A stretch of DNA of 59,556 nucleotides. Source: Paracoccus sp. MKU1. GTDB lineage: Bacteria > Pseudomonadota > Alphaproteobacteria > Rhodobacterales > Rhodobacteraceae. The notes below the pieces were generated by a model. It saw nothing but the letters and a program-made list of their open reading frames with translations. It was not told the DNA's origin and ran no database searches. Both the position numbers and the translations under genes were made by a program. Position 1 is the stretch's first letter, and the number at the start of each line of letters is the position of its first letter. The stretch covers positions 1-59,556 of the forward strand of contig NZ_LLWQ01000120.1 of assembly GCF_001447385.1 (NCBI RefSeq). The letters are read 5' to 3'. Below are positions 24,440 through 34,749 of the stretch, piece by piece.

Positions 24440-25000
24440 TCATCCGCCCTGCCAGGCCTTCACCGCCTCCAGCGGCCAAAGCAGCATCAGCACGTTCAGC
24501 GTCAGCCCGTCGCGGATCAGCCAGGTGGTCAGCGCCTCGAATCCGATCGCCATGGCGACCGAGGCCCAGACCGGCAACCGCGCCGCCAGCGCAAAGCCCA
24601 GCACCATCGCCACGATGTCGGCCACCGAATTGATCACGCTGTCGCCGTAATAGTCCAGCGAGATGGTCACCGCGCGATAGCGTTCGATGATCGCGTCGGA
24701 ATTCTCGACGATCTCCCAGGCGGATTCGACCAGCGTCGCGATCGCCAGCCGCCAGCCGAAAGACAGGCGCCGCGCCACCAGCCACAACCCGGCATAGAAC
24801 AACAACCCGTGGATGATGTGCGAGGGCGTATACCAGTCGGTCAGATGCTGCGAGTTCTCGGAACTCATCGTCTCGCCGTGCCAGAGCTTGACATAACCGC
24901 ATGTGCAGATCGGCTCGCGCCCGATCCAGAGCAGCCAGGCGGTGGTCAGGAGGATGATGAGGAAGCTGGCCCAGTAAGGGGTGGATCGGCGTGTGAACAT
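24440..25000 (-). CDS. DUF2585 family membrane protein
   Basis: A 186-residue inner-membrane protein with about five hydrophobic helices. The DUF2585 features are YWASFLIILLTTAWLLWIGR near the N-terminus, a Cys pair in ICTCGYVKLWHGE, the stretch SENSQHLTDWYTPSHIIHGL, and WEIVENSDAIIERYR, whose acidic residues lie between helices. The function is unknown; the family is mostly alphaproteobacterial. ATG 24998-25000 has CAGGG seven bases upstream; a start at 25018 is possible. It follows the YaiI-type gene on the same strand with a 48-base gap, so they may be co-transcribed. Confidence 0.85.
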   Translation of the reverse strand: MFTRRSTPYWASFLIILLTTAWLLWIGREPICTCGYVKLWHGETMSSENSQHLTDWYTPSHIIHGLLFYAGLWLVARRLSFGWRLAIATLVESAWEIVENSDAIIERYRAVTISLDYYGDSVINSVADIVAMVLGFALAARLPVWASVAMAIGFEALTTWLIRDGLTLNVLMLLWPLEAVKAWQGG

Positions 25001-25048
25001 GATAGGCCCTGAAATCATCCCTGCGATACGCTGTCCATGGCCAGCGCC

Positions 25049-26148
<1,100 letters not shown>

Positions 26149-26159
<11 letters not shown>

Positions 26160-26658
26160 CGGCCGCCACCTTCACCGAGATCATCCGGTCGGGATTCGCC
26201 GGCGGCTCGCCGCGGGCGATCTTGTCGACATGCTCCATGCCCTCGATCACCCGGCCGTAGACGGTGTATTGGCCGTTCAGGAAATGGTTGTCCTTGAAAT
26301 TGATGAAGAACTGGCTGTTGGCCGAGTTCGGGTTCATCGAGCGCGCCGCGCCCAGCGTGCCGCGGTCATGCGGCAGACGCGAGAACTCGGCCGGCAGGTC
26401 CGGCAGGTCCGAGCCGCCGGTGCCGGCGCGGCCCGGATTGTAGTTGTTTTCCATGTTGGCATGTTCCACGTCGCCGGTCTGGGCCATGAAGCCCTCGATC
26501 ACGCGGTGGAAGGCCACGTTGTCGTATTTCCCGGCCCGGGCCAGTTCCTTCATGCGCTCGGCATGCTTGGGCGCCACGTCGGGCAGCAGCTCGATCACCA
26601 CCGGGCCGTCCTTCAGCTCGATGATGACCGTGTTCTCGGGATCCTTGATCTCGGCCAT
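26149..26658 (-). CDS. Cytoplasmic cyclophilin-type peptidyl-prolyl isomerase
   Basis: A 169-residue cyclophilin without signal peptide: MAEIKDPENTVIIELKDGPV, NVAFHRVIEGFMAQTGDVEH, GTLGAARSMNPNSANSQFFI, YTVYGRVIEGMEHVDKIARG. The insertion with ENNYNPGRAGTGGSDLPDLP is typical of bacterial cytoplasmic cyclophilins (PpiB type). The ATG at 26656-26658 follows GGAGACCCCC. It is the first gene of the two-gene cyclophilin operon and is divergent from pgk. The length is normal. Confidence 0.95.
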
Positions 26659-26833
26659 GGGGGTCTCCTTCTGATGGCTTGGCAAAAGGCATAAGCATTT
26701 CGCCCGGCCCATACAACGCCGCCATTGCCGGGCGGTTCGCCGCCGGGCAGGGTTGCGCGGCCGGTTGACGAAAATGTCATGATGCGGGAAAACCCGCACG
26801 GGCGCCGGAGCCCATCAGGAAAGGGACGAGAGC

Positions 26834-28030
26834 ATGGCGGATTTCAACACGATCGACGACCTGGATCTTGACGGCAAGGTGGTGCTTGTCCGCGTGGACG
26901 TGAACGTCCCGGTCGAGAACGGCCAGGTCACCGATGCCACGAGGATCGAAAAGATCGTGCCGACCGTCAAGGACATCCAGGCCAAGGGCGGCATCCCGGT
27001 GCTGTTGGCGCATTTCGACCGCCCCAAGGGCCAGCGTGTGGACAGCATGAGCCTGAAGGTGGTGATCCCGGCGCTGGAGAAGGCGCTTGGCCAGCCGGTG
27101 AAATTCTCGGACGAGGCCATCGGCGGCCCCGCGAAGCGCGCCGTGGCCGATCTCGCCAAGGGCGACGTGCTGCTCTTGGAAAACACCCGCTTCTATCCGG
27201 GCGAGGAAAGCAACGACGCGACCTTCGCCGCCTCGCTGGCCGCGCTGGGTCAGGCCTATGTGAACGACGCCTTTTCCGCCGCGCACCGCGCCCATGCCTC
27301 GACCGAGGGGATCGCGCGGCTGCTGCCCGCTGCCGCCGGCCGGCTGATGGAGGCGGAGCTGAAGGCGCTGGACGCCGCGCTCGGCAATCCGCAGCGCCCG
27401 GTGGTGGCGGTGGTCGGCGGGGCCAAGGTCTCGACCAAGCTCGACCTGCTCGGCAACCTGATCGAGAAGGTGGACCACCTGGTCATCGGCGGCGGCATGG
27501 CGAACACTTTCCTGGTCGCCCAGGGCATCGAGGTCGGCAAGTCGCTGGCCGAGCGCGACATGGCCGACACCGCGCGCGACATCCTCGGCAAGGCCGAGAA
27601 GGCCGGCTGCACCATCCACCTGCCGGTGGACGTGGTGGTGGCGCGCGAGTTCAAGGCCGGCGCTGCCAGCGAGACCGTGGCGGTGGATGCCTGCCCGGCC
27701 GATGCGATGATCCTCGACGCCGGCCCTGCGACGGTGGCGAAGATCCGCGAGGTCTTCGAGACCTGCCGCACGCTGATCTGGAACGGCCCGCTCGGCGCCT
27801 TCGAAATCCCGCCCTTCGACGCCGCGACCAATGCCGCGGCGCAGGAGGCCGCGCAGCTGACCCGCGAGGAGAAGCTGATCTCGGTCGCCGGCGGCGGCGA
27901 CACGGTGGCGGCGCTGAACAAGGCCGGCGTCTCGGGCGACTTCACCTTCATCTCGACCGCCGGCGGCGCCTTCCTGGAATGGATGGAGGGCAAGGAACTG
28001 CCCGGCGTGGCGGCACTGCGCAAACGCTGA
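26834..28030 (+). CDS. pgk: Phosphoglycerate kinase
   Basis: A glycolytic/gluconeogenic enzyme that interconverts 1,3-bisphosphoglycerate + ADP and 3-phosphoglycerate + ATP. It is a two-domain monomer of 398 residues. The substrate site is [15 protein letters not shown] and [25 protein letters not shown] follows. The nucleotide site shows [17 protein letters not shown] and [15 protein letters not shown]. The length is standard. It is preceded by a 175-base divergent region containing TTGACG as a possible -35 and followed by a strong terminator. It is near a fructose-bisphosphate aldolase gene, a glycolytic grouping seen in Paracoccus relatives. Confidence 0.98.
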   Translation: MADFNTIDDLDLDGKVVLVRVDVNVPVENGQVTDATRIEKIVPTVKDIQAKGGIPVLLAHFDRPKGQRVDSMSLKVVIPALEKALGQPVKFSDEAIGGPAKRAVADLAKGDVLLLENTRFYPGEESNDATFAASLAALGQAYVNDAFSAAHRAHASTEGIARLLPAAAGRLMEAELKALDAALGNPQRPVVAVVGGAKVSTKLDLLGNLIEKVDHLVIGGGMANTFLVAQGIEVGKSLAERDMADTARDILGKAEKAGCTIHLPVDVVVAREFKAGAASETVAVDACPADAMILDAGPATVAKIREVFETCRTLIWNGPLGAFEIPPFDAATNAAAQEAAQLTREEKLISVAGGGDTVAALNKAGVSGDFTFISTAGGAFLEWMEGKELPGVAALRKR

Positions 28031-28054
28031 AACCCGCCCGCTGGCGACAATGTG

Positions 28055-28081
28055 AAAAAGGGGCCTTCGCGGCCCCTTTTT
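28055..28081 (+). terminator. Strong intrinsic terminator after pgk
   Basis: GGGGCC/GGCCCC (28060-28065 with 28071-28076) with loop TTCGC, flanked by five A upstream and five T downstream, so the stem can extend to 11 bp. It lies 25 bases after the pgk stop. Two direct copies of AAGGCTGTGC follow at about 28124-28147. Confidence 0.9.
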
Positions 28082-28184
28082 CATCGATGGTCCAGCCAAG
28101 GTCACCGCAGGGCGATTCCCGCCAAGGCTGTGCAACACAAGGCTGTGCGACAGGGGCACGGGCGAGCCCCTGCCAGATGCGGGA

Positions 28185-28418
28185 TCAGTTCCCCTGTGCC
28201 GGTGCGGCGTCACCCATAGTTGCGGCTTCGCCCGTCGGCGTTGCGGGCGCGGTCACGGCGGGCGGCGCGTTGCGCCCGACATCGCGCGAGTCGGTATCGA
28301 GGAACAGGATATAGAGAAAGGCCCCGATCGAAATCACGAAGGCCAGCCCCAGCACCAGGAAAAAGGGCCGGTTCTGGCGGATCTGTTCGGGAATGCCAGC
28401 GGGATCTTCGTTTGCCAT
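28185..28418 (-). CDS. Small single-span membrane protein
   Basis: A 77-residue protein with one strong hydrophobic helix at about residues 20-40 (FFLVLGLAFVISIGAFLYIL) between a short acidic N-terminus (MANEDPAGIPEQIRQNRP) and a Pro/Ala/Thr-rich tail that should be outside the cytoplasm. ATG 28416-28418 lies about seven bases after a GGGGGG run. I do not recognise a family; similar short proteins of unknown role are common in Rhodobacterales. It stands alone between the pgk terminator and the aldolase gene, divergent from the latter. Confidence 0.7.
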   Translation of the reverse strand: MANEDPAGIPEQIRQNRPFFLVLGLAFVISIGAFLYILFLDTDSRDVGRNAPPAVTAPATPTGEAATMGDAAPAQGN

Positions 28419-28544
28419 GGGAATTCCCCCCAATTCTGACAGCGGAACAACGCCGAAATGCGGCCACGGGTTCCGTTAGCGCAATCGCGATTGCCCTTGC
28501 CGGCGGGTCTGCTAAGCAGCCCGCATTCAGACATGGAGTTCCCG

Positions 28545-29474
28545 ATGCAGATGACCGATACCGTCCGCAAGATCCTCGCCAATTACGAGGGCGAAGCGCC
28601 GGGTGTGAAGGCCCAGCTGGCCCGCATGCTGATGACCGGCAAGCTGGCCGGCACCGGCAAGATGATCATCCTGCCGGTGGACCAGGGTTTCGAGCACGGC
28701 CCGGCGCGCAGCTTCGCCCCGAACCCGGCCGGCTATGACCCGCATTACCATTACCAGCTGGCCATCGACGCGGGGCTGAACGCCTATGCCGCGCCGCTGG
28801 GCATGATCGAGGCGGGCGCCGACACCTTCGCCGGCCAGATCCCGACGATCCTGAAGGTAAACTCGGCCAATTCGCTGATGTCCGACACCGCCGGCAAGAA
28901 CCAGGCGATCACCGCCTCGGTCGATGACGCGCTGCGGCTGGGCTGCTCCGCCATCGGCTTCACCATCTATCCGGGCTCGGACATGGCGCTCGACATGATC
29001 GAGGAGATCGTCGAGATGCGCAAGGAAGCCGCCGCCAAGGGCGTGGCGACGGTGATCTGGTCCTATCCGCGCGGCGAGGCGATTTCCAAGGACGGCGAGA
29101 CCGCCATCGACATCGCCGCCTATGCTGCCCAGATCGCGGCGCTGATCGGTGCGCATGTCATCAAGATCAAGCTTTCGACCGACCATCTTGAGCTGGGCGA
29201 GGCGAAAAAGGTGTATGAAGCCAAGGGCATCGACATCTCGACCCAGGCCAAGCGCGTCGAGCATTGCATGCAATCGGCCTTCAACGGCCGCCGCATCGTG
29301 GTGTTCTCGGGCGGCGCGGCCAAGGGCGCCGATGCGGTCTATGACGATGCGCGCGCCATCCGCGACGGCGGTGGCAACGGCTCGATCATCGGCCGCAACA
29401 GCTTCCAGCGCTCGCGCGAGGATGCACTGGAGATGCTGCAAAAGCTGGTGGACATCTACCTGAGCAAGGCCTGA
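28545..29474 (+). CDS. Class I fructose-bisphosphate aldolase, DhnA type
   Basis: Cleaves fructose-1,6-bisphosphate to DHAP and glyceraldehyde-3-phosphate through a Schiff base. It has 309 residues with the archaeal/DhnA-type class I pattern: MIILPVDQGFEHGPARSFAP, CSAIGFTIYPGSDMALDMIE and IWSYPRGEAISKDGETAID. The probable Schiff-base Lys is in GAHVIKIKLST, and FSGGAAKGADAVYDDARAI forms the phosphate-binding end. ATG 28545 with GGAG upstream is preferred to ATG 28533. It belongs with pgk functionally and is followed by hairpins and a dispersed element. Confidence 0.94.
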   Translation: MQMTDTVRKILANYEGEAPGVKAQLARMLMTGKLAGTGKMIILPVDQGFEHGPARSFAPNPAGYDPHYHYQLAIDAGLNAYAAPLGMIEAGADTFAGQIPTILKVNSANSLMSDTAGKNQAITASVDDALRLGCSAIGFTIYPGSDMALDMIEEIVEMRKEAAAKGVATVIWSYPRGEAISKDGETAIDIAAYAAQIAALIGAHVIKIKLSTDHLELGEAKKVYEAKGIDISTQAKRVEHCMQSAFNGRRIVVFSGGAAKGADAVYDDARAIRDGGGNGSIIGRNSFQRSREDALEMLQKLVDIYLSKA

Positions 29475-29485
29475 TTGCGCGCTCC

Positions 29486-29519
29486 GTGGGGCTCTGCCCC
29501 ACACCCCGGGATATTTGGG
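29486..29519. repeat. Dispersed intergenic element, copy 3 (hairpin plus ATATTTGGG)
   Basis: A 7-bp hairpin GTGGGGC/GCCCCAC (29486-29492 with 29496-29502) is followed by CCCCGGGATATTTGGG. The same combination of GC-rich hairpin and TATTTGG-type box recurs at 34687 and 44723. Confidence 0.6.
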
Positions 29520-29522
29520 CAC

Positions 29523-29562
29523 GAAAGAAGGGGCGTCCGTTTCAGGGCGCCCTTTTCCTTTC
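29523..29562 (+). terminator. Terminator-like hairpin downstream of the aldolase gene
   Basis: GAAAG and GGGGCG pair with CGCCC(T) and CTTTC around a loop of about 12 bases, with TTTT on the 3' side. It lies 50-90 bases after the aldolase stop, just before ftsY. Confidence 0.6.
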
Positions 29563-29608
29563 GGACAAGAGTGCCTAGGTTCTGCCCGACAGACAGAAGG
29601 ATGGGTGC

Positions 29609-30721
29609 ATGTCGTTTTTCTCGAAGCTGCGCGACCGGCTGACACGGTCCTCGTCGAAGATCGGCGCAGGGCTGGACGACATCGTCTCGGACGGCGTGGA
29701 CGGAGAAAAGCCGGCATCGGCACCCGACCAGCCTGCCGGGCTGGCGCCAGCGCCAGCCCCGGCGGCGCAGCCCATGCCGATCCCGACGCGGGAACCCCAG
29801 CCTGCCGCCGATCCTGCCGCATCGCCCGGCACGCGTCCGGGTGTGCTGGGGCGTCTGTTCGGCCACGCGCCCGCCCTTGCCGAGCCGCGCCGCGAGCTGG
29901 ATGACGAGATGCTGGAGCAGCTCGAGGAGATGCTGATCCAAGCCGACATGGGCGTCGAGACCGCACTACGCGTCACCGCCAATATCGCCGAAGGCCGCAT
30001 GGGCCGCCGCATCTCGGCCACCGAACTGAAGGAGCTGCTGGCCGGCGAGATCGCGCGGATCATGACGCCGGTGGCGAAACCCCTGCCGATCTATCCCAAG
30101 CGGCCGCAGGTGGTGCTGGTGGTGGGGGTGAACGGCTCGGGCAAGACCACGACCATCGGCAAGCTCGCCAGCCAGTTCAAGGCGGCGGGCAAGAAGGTGG
30201 TGATCGCCGCCGGCGACACCTTCCGCGCCGCCGCCGTCGAGCAATTGCAGGTCTGGGGAAGCCGCGCCGGGGTGCCGGTGATGACCGCGCCCGAGGGTGC
30301 CGACCCGGCCAGCCTCGCCTTCGACGCCATGGTGCGGGCCGAGGCCGAGGGCGCCGACCTCCTGATGATCGACACCGCCGGCCGCTTGCAGAACCGCCAG
30401 GACCTGATGGAGGAACTGGCCAAGATCGTTCGGGTAATCCGCAAGAAGGACCCCTCGGCGCCGCACAACACCCTGCTGGTGCTGGACGCCACCACCGGTC
30501 AGAACGCGCTGAGCCAGGTCGAGACCTTCCAGAAGCTGGCCGAGGTCTCGGGCCTGGTCATGACCAAGCTGGACGGCACCGCGCGCGGCGGCGTTCTGGT
30601 GGCGCTGGCCGACCGTTTCGGCCTGCCGATCCACGCCATCGGCGTGGGCGAGCAGATCGACGATCTCGACGCTTTCGACGCCAGGGACTTCGCCCGCGCC
30701 CTGGTCGGACTCGGGGACTGA
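29609..30721 (+). CDS. ftsY: Signal recognition particle receptor FtsY
   Basis: The membrane-associated SRP GTPase that receives ribosome-nascent chain complexes for co-translational insertion. It has 370 residues: a short N-terminal helix, a Pro/Ala-rich linker (about residues 40-85) in place of the long acidic A-domain of E. coli, the N domain near 95-160 (LDDEMLEQLEEMLIQADMGV), and the G domain. That domain carries GVNGSGKTT (G1), DTFRAAAVEQLQVWG, DTAGRLQNRQDLMEEL and TKLDGTARGGVLVAL, ending GVGEQIDDLDAFDARDFARA. All GTPase motifs are intact. Confidence 0.97.
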   Translation: MSFFSKLRDRLTRSSSKIGAGLDDIVSDGVDGEKPASAPDQPAGLAPAPAPAAQPMPIPTREPQPAADPAASPGTRPGVLGRLFGHAPALAEPRRELDDEMLEQLEEMLIQADMGVETALRVTANIAEGRMGRRISATELKELLAGEIARIMTPVAKPLPIYPKRPQVVLVVGVNGSGKTTTIGKLASQFKAAGKKVVIAAGDTFRAAAVEQLQVWGSRAGVPVMTAPEGADPASLAFDAMVRAEAEGADLLMIDTAGRLQNRQDLMEELAKIVRVIRKKDPSAPHNTLLVLDATTGQNALSQVETFQKLAEVSGLVMTKLDGTARGGVLVALADRFGLPIHAIGVGEQIDDLDAFDARDFARALVGLGD

Positions 30722-30732
30722 GCATCTTCTCC

Positions 30733-30747
30733 GTTGTCTAAATACCC
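30733..30747. repeat. Dispersed intergenic element, copy 4 (TAAATACCC)
   Basis: GTTGTCTAAATACCC, 12 bases after the ftsY stop, differs from copy 1 (16583) at one position in 15. Both sit between convergent genes. Confidence 0.6.
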
Positions 30748-30772
30748 ATGCGGCCGCGCAACCGGCGCGGCG

Positions 30773-31141
30773 TCACGGCTTGACGAGATGCGCGTCCGTC
30801 CGGGTGTCCTTGACCGGCGCGACATTGCCCACCGGGTCGGCCATCGGCCCGACCACATCCTGCGGCGGCGTGAAGGGCGCGGTCAGCTCGGCGGTCCCGG
30901 CCTGCTTGTCATAGATGCAGACATAGCGGTCCACCCCGCCATCGGCCAACGTGGTGATCAGCAACGCCGCACCGTAGCTTTCCGAGCCGAAGGGGTTGAC
31001 CTCGATCGCCGTCTCGCCCGCATCGGGGGCGAGCGCGGTGCAGGCACTCTCGACATCCTGGCGGAACTGCTCCCAGGCTTCCTCGGAGGAGGCAAACGCG
31101 GGACTTGCGGACAGGATCAGCATCAGGGCGGCCAGGCGCAT
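30773..31141 (-). CDS. Exported protein of unknown function
   Basis: A 122-residue protein with a signal peptide (MRLAALMLILSASPAFA). The mature part is small and acidic with two cysteines (SACTAL and YVCIYD) that could form a disulfide in the periplasm. It reads as a compact alpha/beta domain (VNPFGSESYGAALLITTLAD; DRYVCIYDKQAG). I do not recognise the family. It is convergent with ftsY and lies 54 bases after the hisG stop on the same strand, so it may be read through from the his genes or have its own promoter. Confidence 0.75.
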   Translation of the reverse strand: MRLAALMLILSASPAFASSEEAWEQFRQDVESACTALAPDAGETAIEVNPFGSESYGAALLITTLADGGVDRYVCIYDKQAGTAELTAPFTPPQDVVGPMADPVGNVAPVKDTRTDAHLVKP

Positions 31142-31195
31142 CGTCGTTCTCCATAGCGGTGCGAGGGCACAACGCCCCTGCCCGGCCGCGGGTTT

Positions 31196-31873
31196 CTAGA
31201 GCCCCAGCCGCACCGCGAAATCCCGCACCGCGGCCGCGTCCCCTGCCGAAAGCGAGCGCAAGAGCGTCGCCTGCGAGCGCAGGATCGGTTCCTCGCCGAT
31301 GATCTTCAGATGGTTGGCGCGCAGCGTCTCCCCGGATGAGGTGATGTCGGCGATGGCCTCGGCGGTCAGGTTGGCGACCGTGCCCTCGGTCGCGCCCTGG
31401 CTGTCGACCAGCTGGTAATCCGCGACCTCCTCGGCCGAGAGCCAGGCGCGCACCAGCCGGTGATACTTGGTGGCGATGCGCAGGCGGAAGCCGTGCTCGG
31501 CGCGGAAATCCCGGGCGATGGTGGCGAAGTCGTCCAGGGTCTCGCAATCGCTCCAGCAGGCGGGCACGGCCAGGATCAGGTCGGCATGGCCGAAGCCCAT
31601 CGGCGCCAGTTCCTCGACATGGCCGCGCCAGCCCGCCAGCTTCTCGCGGATCAGGTCGGTGCCGGTCACGCCCAGGTGGATGCGGCCGGCCATGAGCTCG
31701 CGCGGGATCTCGCCGGCCGACAACAGCACCAGCGCCACGTTTTCGGCGCCCTCGACCCGGCCGGCATATTCGCGCTCGGAGCCGGCGCGCGACAGCCGCA
31801 CGCCGCGGGCGGCAAACCAGTCGAAGCACTGCTCCATCAGCCGCCCCTTGGACGGCACGCCCAGCCGGATCAT
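31196..31873 (-). CDS. hisG: ATP phosphoribosyltransferase, short catalytic subunit
   Basis: The first committed step of histidine synthesis: ATP + PRPP to phosphoribosyl-ATP. At 225 residues it is the short HisG form, which lacks the C-terminal regulatory domain and works as a hetero-octamer with HisZ, encoded immediately upstream. Motifs are [31 protein letters not shown], the conserved RIATKYHRLVRAWL and the PRPP-binding stretch VDSQGATEGTVANLTAEAIA. The ATG overlaps the hisZ stop (ATGA, 31870-31873). Feedback inhibition by histidine is expected through HisZ. Confidence 0.96.
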   Translation of the reverse strand: MIRLGVPSKGRLMEQCFDWFAARGVRLSRAGSEREYAGRVEGAENVALVLLSAGEIPRELMAGRIHLGVTGTDLIREKLAGWRGHVEELAPMGFGHADLILAVPACWSDCETLDDFATIARDFRAEHGFRLRIATKYHRLVRAWLSAEEVADYQLVDSQGATEGTVANLTAEAIADITSSGETLRANHLKIIGEEPILRSQATLLRSLSAGDAAAVRDFAVRLGL

Positions 31874-32937
31874 GCGAGTCCCCCCAGTTCGTAGACCAGC
31901 CCCGGCCGGATGATGCCGCCGACCGCCGGGATCGACCGGCCCTGCGCCTGTCCCAGCACCGCCGCCAGCGCGTCGTAGCGGCCACCCGAGGCGACCGGCG
32001 GCCAGTCCTCGCGCCCGGCCGCCGCGAAGCTGAAGGTCATGCCGTCGTAATATTCCATCGTGTGCCGACCGTGGCTGGCGTCGAAATGCACGGCGCCGAC
32101 GTCGATGCCACGCGCGGAGAGCGCCGCGAGGTTGCGTTCCAGCCGGTCCACGGCTGCGGCGATGTCGGGGATCTCGGCCGCCAGAGCGCGCAGCTGCCGC
32201 AGCGCCTCGGGCGCCGGGGCGCCGATCGCGAACAACCGCTCCAGCCGCTCGACCCATTGCGGCGGCAGCGGCGTCTCGGCGGCGTCGGCGCGCAGCCGGG
32301 CGATGCGGGCCTGCATCTCGGCGGGACTGCGCAACCCGGTCCAGGGCGCGGCGCTTTCGGGAAAGCGGCGCATCTCGGCCGGCGCCGCGAAGCGCGCCAG
32401 CAGCCGGGCAAAACGCCGCGGCCGCCAGATGTGGTGCAGAAGCGCGGCGCGGCGGGCCCCCGACAGCGGCAGGGCGCGCACCGCATCCATCAGCAGGTCC
32501 ATGTCGCCCATCGTCGCCCGCAGCTTCAGTGGCGCCAGGATGCGGTGGAACAGCGCGAAGACCTCGGCATCGGCCTCCGGATCACGAGCGAAAAGCTCGA
32601 AACCGGCCTGCAGGTATTCGTTGTCGCGCGGATGCTCGGGCCGGGTCTCACCATGATCCTGCTTGCGGAACACCTCGCCCAGATAGCAATAGCGGGCCGG
32701 CTCGGCGCCGTTCGCCATATGCATCTGCACCACCGGCACGGTGAAATCCGGGCGCAGCATCATCTCGCCCCGGATCGGGTCTTGCGTGACATAGGCACGG
32801 GCGCGGATGTCCTCACCATAGAGGTCCAGGAGCGTGTCCGCCTCGAGCAAGATGTCGGGCGCCACCTCCTCGGCCCCGGCGGCGCGAAAGGCGGCGAGGA
32901 TCTGCTGGCCGATGGCCTGTTTCTCGCGCTTGCTCAT
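31870..32937 (-). CDS. hisZ: ATP phosphoribosyltransferase regulatory subunit HisZ
   Basis: A 355-residue paralogue of histidyl-tRNA synthetase that serves as the regulatory partner of short HisG. It has class II synthetase-like motifs: [27 protein letters not shown] and, near the C-terminus, [20 protein letters not shown]. It lacks the HisRS anticodon-binding domain. The ATG at 32935-32937 overlaps the hisS stop (ATGA) and the stop overlaps hisG, so hisS-hisZ-hisG is one coupled operon, a common alphaproteobacterial arrangement. Confidence 0.95.
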   Translation of the reverse strand: MSKREKQAIGQQILAAFRAAGAEEVAPDILLEADTLLDLYGEDIRARAYVTQDPIRGEMMLRPDFTVPVVQMHMANGAEPARYCYLGEVFRKQDHGETRPEHPRDNEYLQAGFELFARDPEADAEVFALFHRILAPLKLRATMGDMDLLMDAVRALPLSGARRAALLHHIWRPRRFARLLARFAAPAEMRRFPESAAPWTGLRSPAEMQARIARLRADAAETPLPPQWVERLERLFAIGAPAPEALRQLRALAAEIPDIAAAVDRLERNLAALSARGIDVGAVHFDASHGRHTMEYYDGMTFSFAAAGREDWPPVASGGRYDALAAVLGQAQGRSIPAVGGIIRPGLVYELGGLA

Positions 32938-34418
32938 CCGAGGATACGCCGGACTTCCGCGACCAGATCGGCGCGGGCGACTTCGGTCTGGGCGGGCTGG
33001 GCCTTCCATTCCTCGTGGCTGGCCTCGGCGGCGATCTTCGCGCCCAGGATCAGGTCCTTGACCTGCACGACGTCGCGCGCCGCCTCGTCGCCGCCCTGGA
33101 TGACCGCGACGGGGGCATTGCGCTTGTCGGCATATTTCAGCTGGTTGCCGAAGTTCTTGGGATTGCCCAGATAGACCTCGGCGCGGATGCCGGCGGCGCG
33201 CAGTTCCGCCGCCATGGCCTGGTAATCGGCCATGCGCTCGCGGTCCATGACGGTGACGACGACCGGGCCCTGTTCGGTGCCGCCCATCAGCCCCTTGGCG
33301 CGCAGCGCAGCCAGCAGGCGGTCCACGCCGATGGAAACCCCGGTCGCCGGCACTTTCTGGCCGGTGAAGCGTTCCACCAGCCCGTCATAGCGCCCGCCGC
33401 CGGCGACCGAGCCGAACTGGCGCTTGCGGCCCTTGTCGTCGAGGATCTCGAAGGTCAGCTCGGCCTCGAATACCGGGCCGGTGTAATAGCCCAGGCCGCG
33501 CACGATGGAGGGATCGATGATGGCGCGATCCTCGCCCACGCCCATGGCGGCGAGCATCGCGGCGATCTGGGCGAGCTCCTCGACGCCCTCGGCGCCGGCC
33601 TGCGAGGCGCCCACGGCGGCGCGCAGATTCGCCAGCGTCTCGGCGTTGTCCGCGCCCTTGGAGGTCAGGAAGGCGATGACCGGCCCGGCCTGTTCGGGCG
33701 AAAGGCCCACGCCCTCGATGAAGGCACCGGACTCGTCCTTGCGGCCGGTGGTCAGCAATTGCCGCACGCCCTGCTCGCCGACCTTGTCGAACTTGTCGAT
33801 GGTGCGCAGCACGTCGTCGGCGGGCTTGCCCTCGGCCACGCCCATGGCTTCCAGGATGCCGTTCAGCACCTTGCGGTTGTTGATGCGGATCAGGTAGTCG
33901 CCGCGCCGGATGCCGGCATGTTCCAACGCCGCCGCCAGCATGGCGCAGATCTCGGCATCCGCCGCGACCGAGCCCGAGCCGACAGTATCGGCGTCGCATT
34001 GGTAGAACTGGCGGAAGCGGCCGGGGCCGGGCTTCTCGTTGCGCCAGACCGGGCCCATGGCATAGCGGCGATAGGGGCTGGGCAAGTCGTTGCGGAACTG
34101 CGCGGCCACGCGGGCCAGCGGCGCGGTCAGGTCATAGCGCAGCGCCAGCCAGTCGCCGGCCCCGCCGCCGGGGACCTCCGCCTCTTGCCAGGCGAAGACG
34201 CCGGCATTGGGGCGGTCCACATCGGGCAGGAACTTTCCCAGCGCCTCGACGGTTTCCACTGCACTGGTTTCCAGGGGCTCGAAACCGTGGCGATGATAGA
34301 TCTCGGCGATGCGGTCGAGCATCTGCTTGCGCTCGGTCACGTCGGCGCCGAAATAGTCGCGGAACCCCTTGGGCGTCTCGGCCTTGGGACGGGGCTGTTT
34401 CTTCTGATCTTTCGCCAT
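32934..34418 (-). CDS. hisS: Histidyl-tRNA synthetase
   Basis: Charges tRNA-His. A class II enzyme of 494 residues, somewhat longer than E. coli HisRS, mainly through a central insertion, as in other alphaproteobacteria. Motifs are [20 protein letters not shown] at the N-terminus, [14 protein letters not shown], motif 2 [20 protein letters not shown] with the [12 protein letters not shown] stretch, [11 protein letters not shown], and motif 3 with [10 protein letters not shown] and [13 protein letters not shown]. An anticodon-binding domain follows ([18 protein letters not shown]). It is the first gene of the his operon and is divergent from slyX. Confidence 0.96.
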   Translation of the reverse strand: MAKDQKKQPRPKAETPKGFRDYFGADVTERKQMLDRIAEIYHRHGFEPLETSAVETVEALGKFLPDVDRPNAGVFAWQEAEVPGGGAGDWLALRYDLTAPLARVAAQFRNDLPSPYRRYAMGPVWRNEKPGPGRFRQFYQCDADTVGSGSVAADAEICAMLAAALEHAGIRRGDYLIRINNRKVLNGILEAMGVAEGKPADDVLRTIDKFDKVGEQGVRQLLTTGRKDESGAFIEGVGLSPEQAGPVIAFLTSKGADNAETLANLRAAVGASQAGAEGVEELAQIAAMLAAMGVGEDRAIIDPSIVRGLGYYTGPVFEAELTFEILDDKGRKRQFGSVAGGGRYDGLVERFTGQKVPATGVSIGVDRLLAALRAKGLMGGTEQGPVVVTVMDRERMADYQAMAAELRAAGIRAEVYLGNPKNFGNQLKYADKRNAPVAVIQGGDEAARDVVQVKDLILGAKIAAEASHEEWKAQPAQTEVARADLVAEVRRILG

Positions 34419-34466
34419 GGTTTGCCTCGGGCTTTTCCATGCGGCGGTCTAGCGGATGGAGGATGG

Positions 34467-34682
34467 ATGGACAAGCAGACGCAAGAGCGGATCGAACGGC
34501 TGGAGGAAGCCGTGGCCTATCTGGCGCGCACCGTCGAGGACCTGTCGGGCATCGTGGCCCGGCAGGAAAGCGAGATCGCCCGGCTGGCGCGGCACGTCGG
34601 CATGCTGATGGAGCGCGAAGCGGAACGCGAGGCCGAGGCGGGAACGGTGCCGCTGTCGGACCAGCGGCCGCCGCATTGGTGA
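34467..34682 (+). CDS. slyX: SlyX-family protein
   Basis: A 71-residue protein with the SlyX pattern: an N-terminal coiled coil (QTQERIERLEEAVAYLARTV then EDLSGIVARQESEIARLARH) and the C-terminal PLSDQRPPHW, a hallmark of the family. The function is unknown; it probably forms a coiled-coil oligomer. The start ATG 34467 follows a GGAGGATGG site. It is divergent from hisS across only 48 bases. The frame is open for a long way upstream, but that is antisense to hisS. Confidence 0.9.
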   Translation: MDKQTQERIERLEEAVAYLARTVEDLSGIVARQESEIARLARHVGMLMEREAEREAEAGTVPLSDQRPPHW

Positions 34683-34686
34683 AGGA

Positions 34687-34748
34687 AGGGGCGCTGCCCC
34701 TCGCCCCCGTGCCGGGGGCTCACCCCGAAGTACTTGGAAAACGGTGAA
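34687..34748. repeat. Dispersed intergenic element, copy 5 (two hairpins plus TACTTGG)
   Basis: The hairpins AGGGGC/GCCCCT (34687-34701) and GCCCCC/GGGGGC (34703-34719) are followed by a 22-base box at 34727-34748 (core AAGTACTTGGAAAACGG) that matches 19 of 22 bases with the copy at 36953. Confidence 0.65.
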
Positions 34749-34749
34749 A

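Noticed and set aside
26777..28213. A 478-residue minus-strand frame across pgk
   Set aside because: It is antisense to an unmistakable phosphoglycerate kinase and has the His/Arg/Gly-rich composition of a shadow frame.
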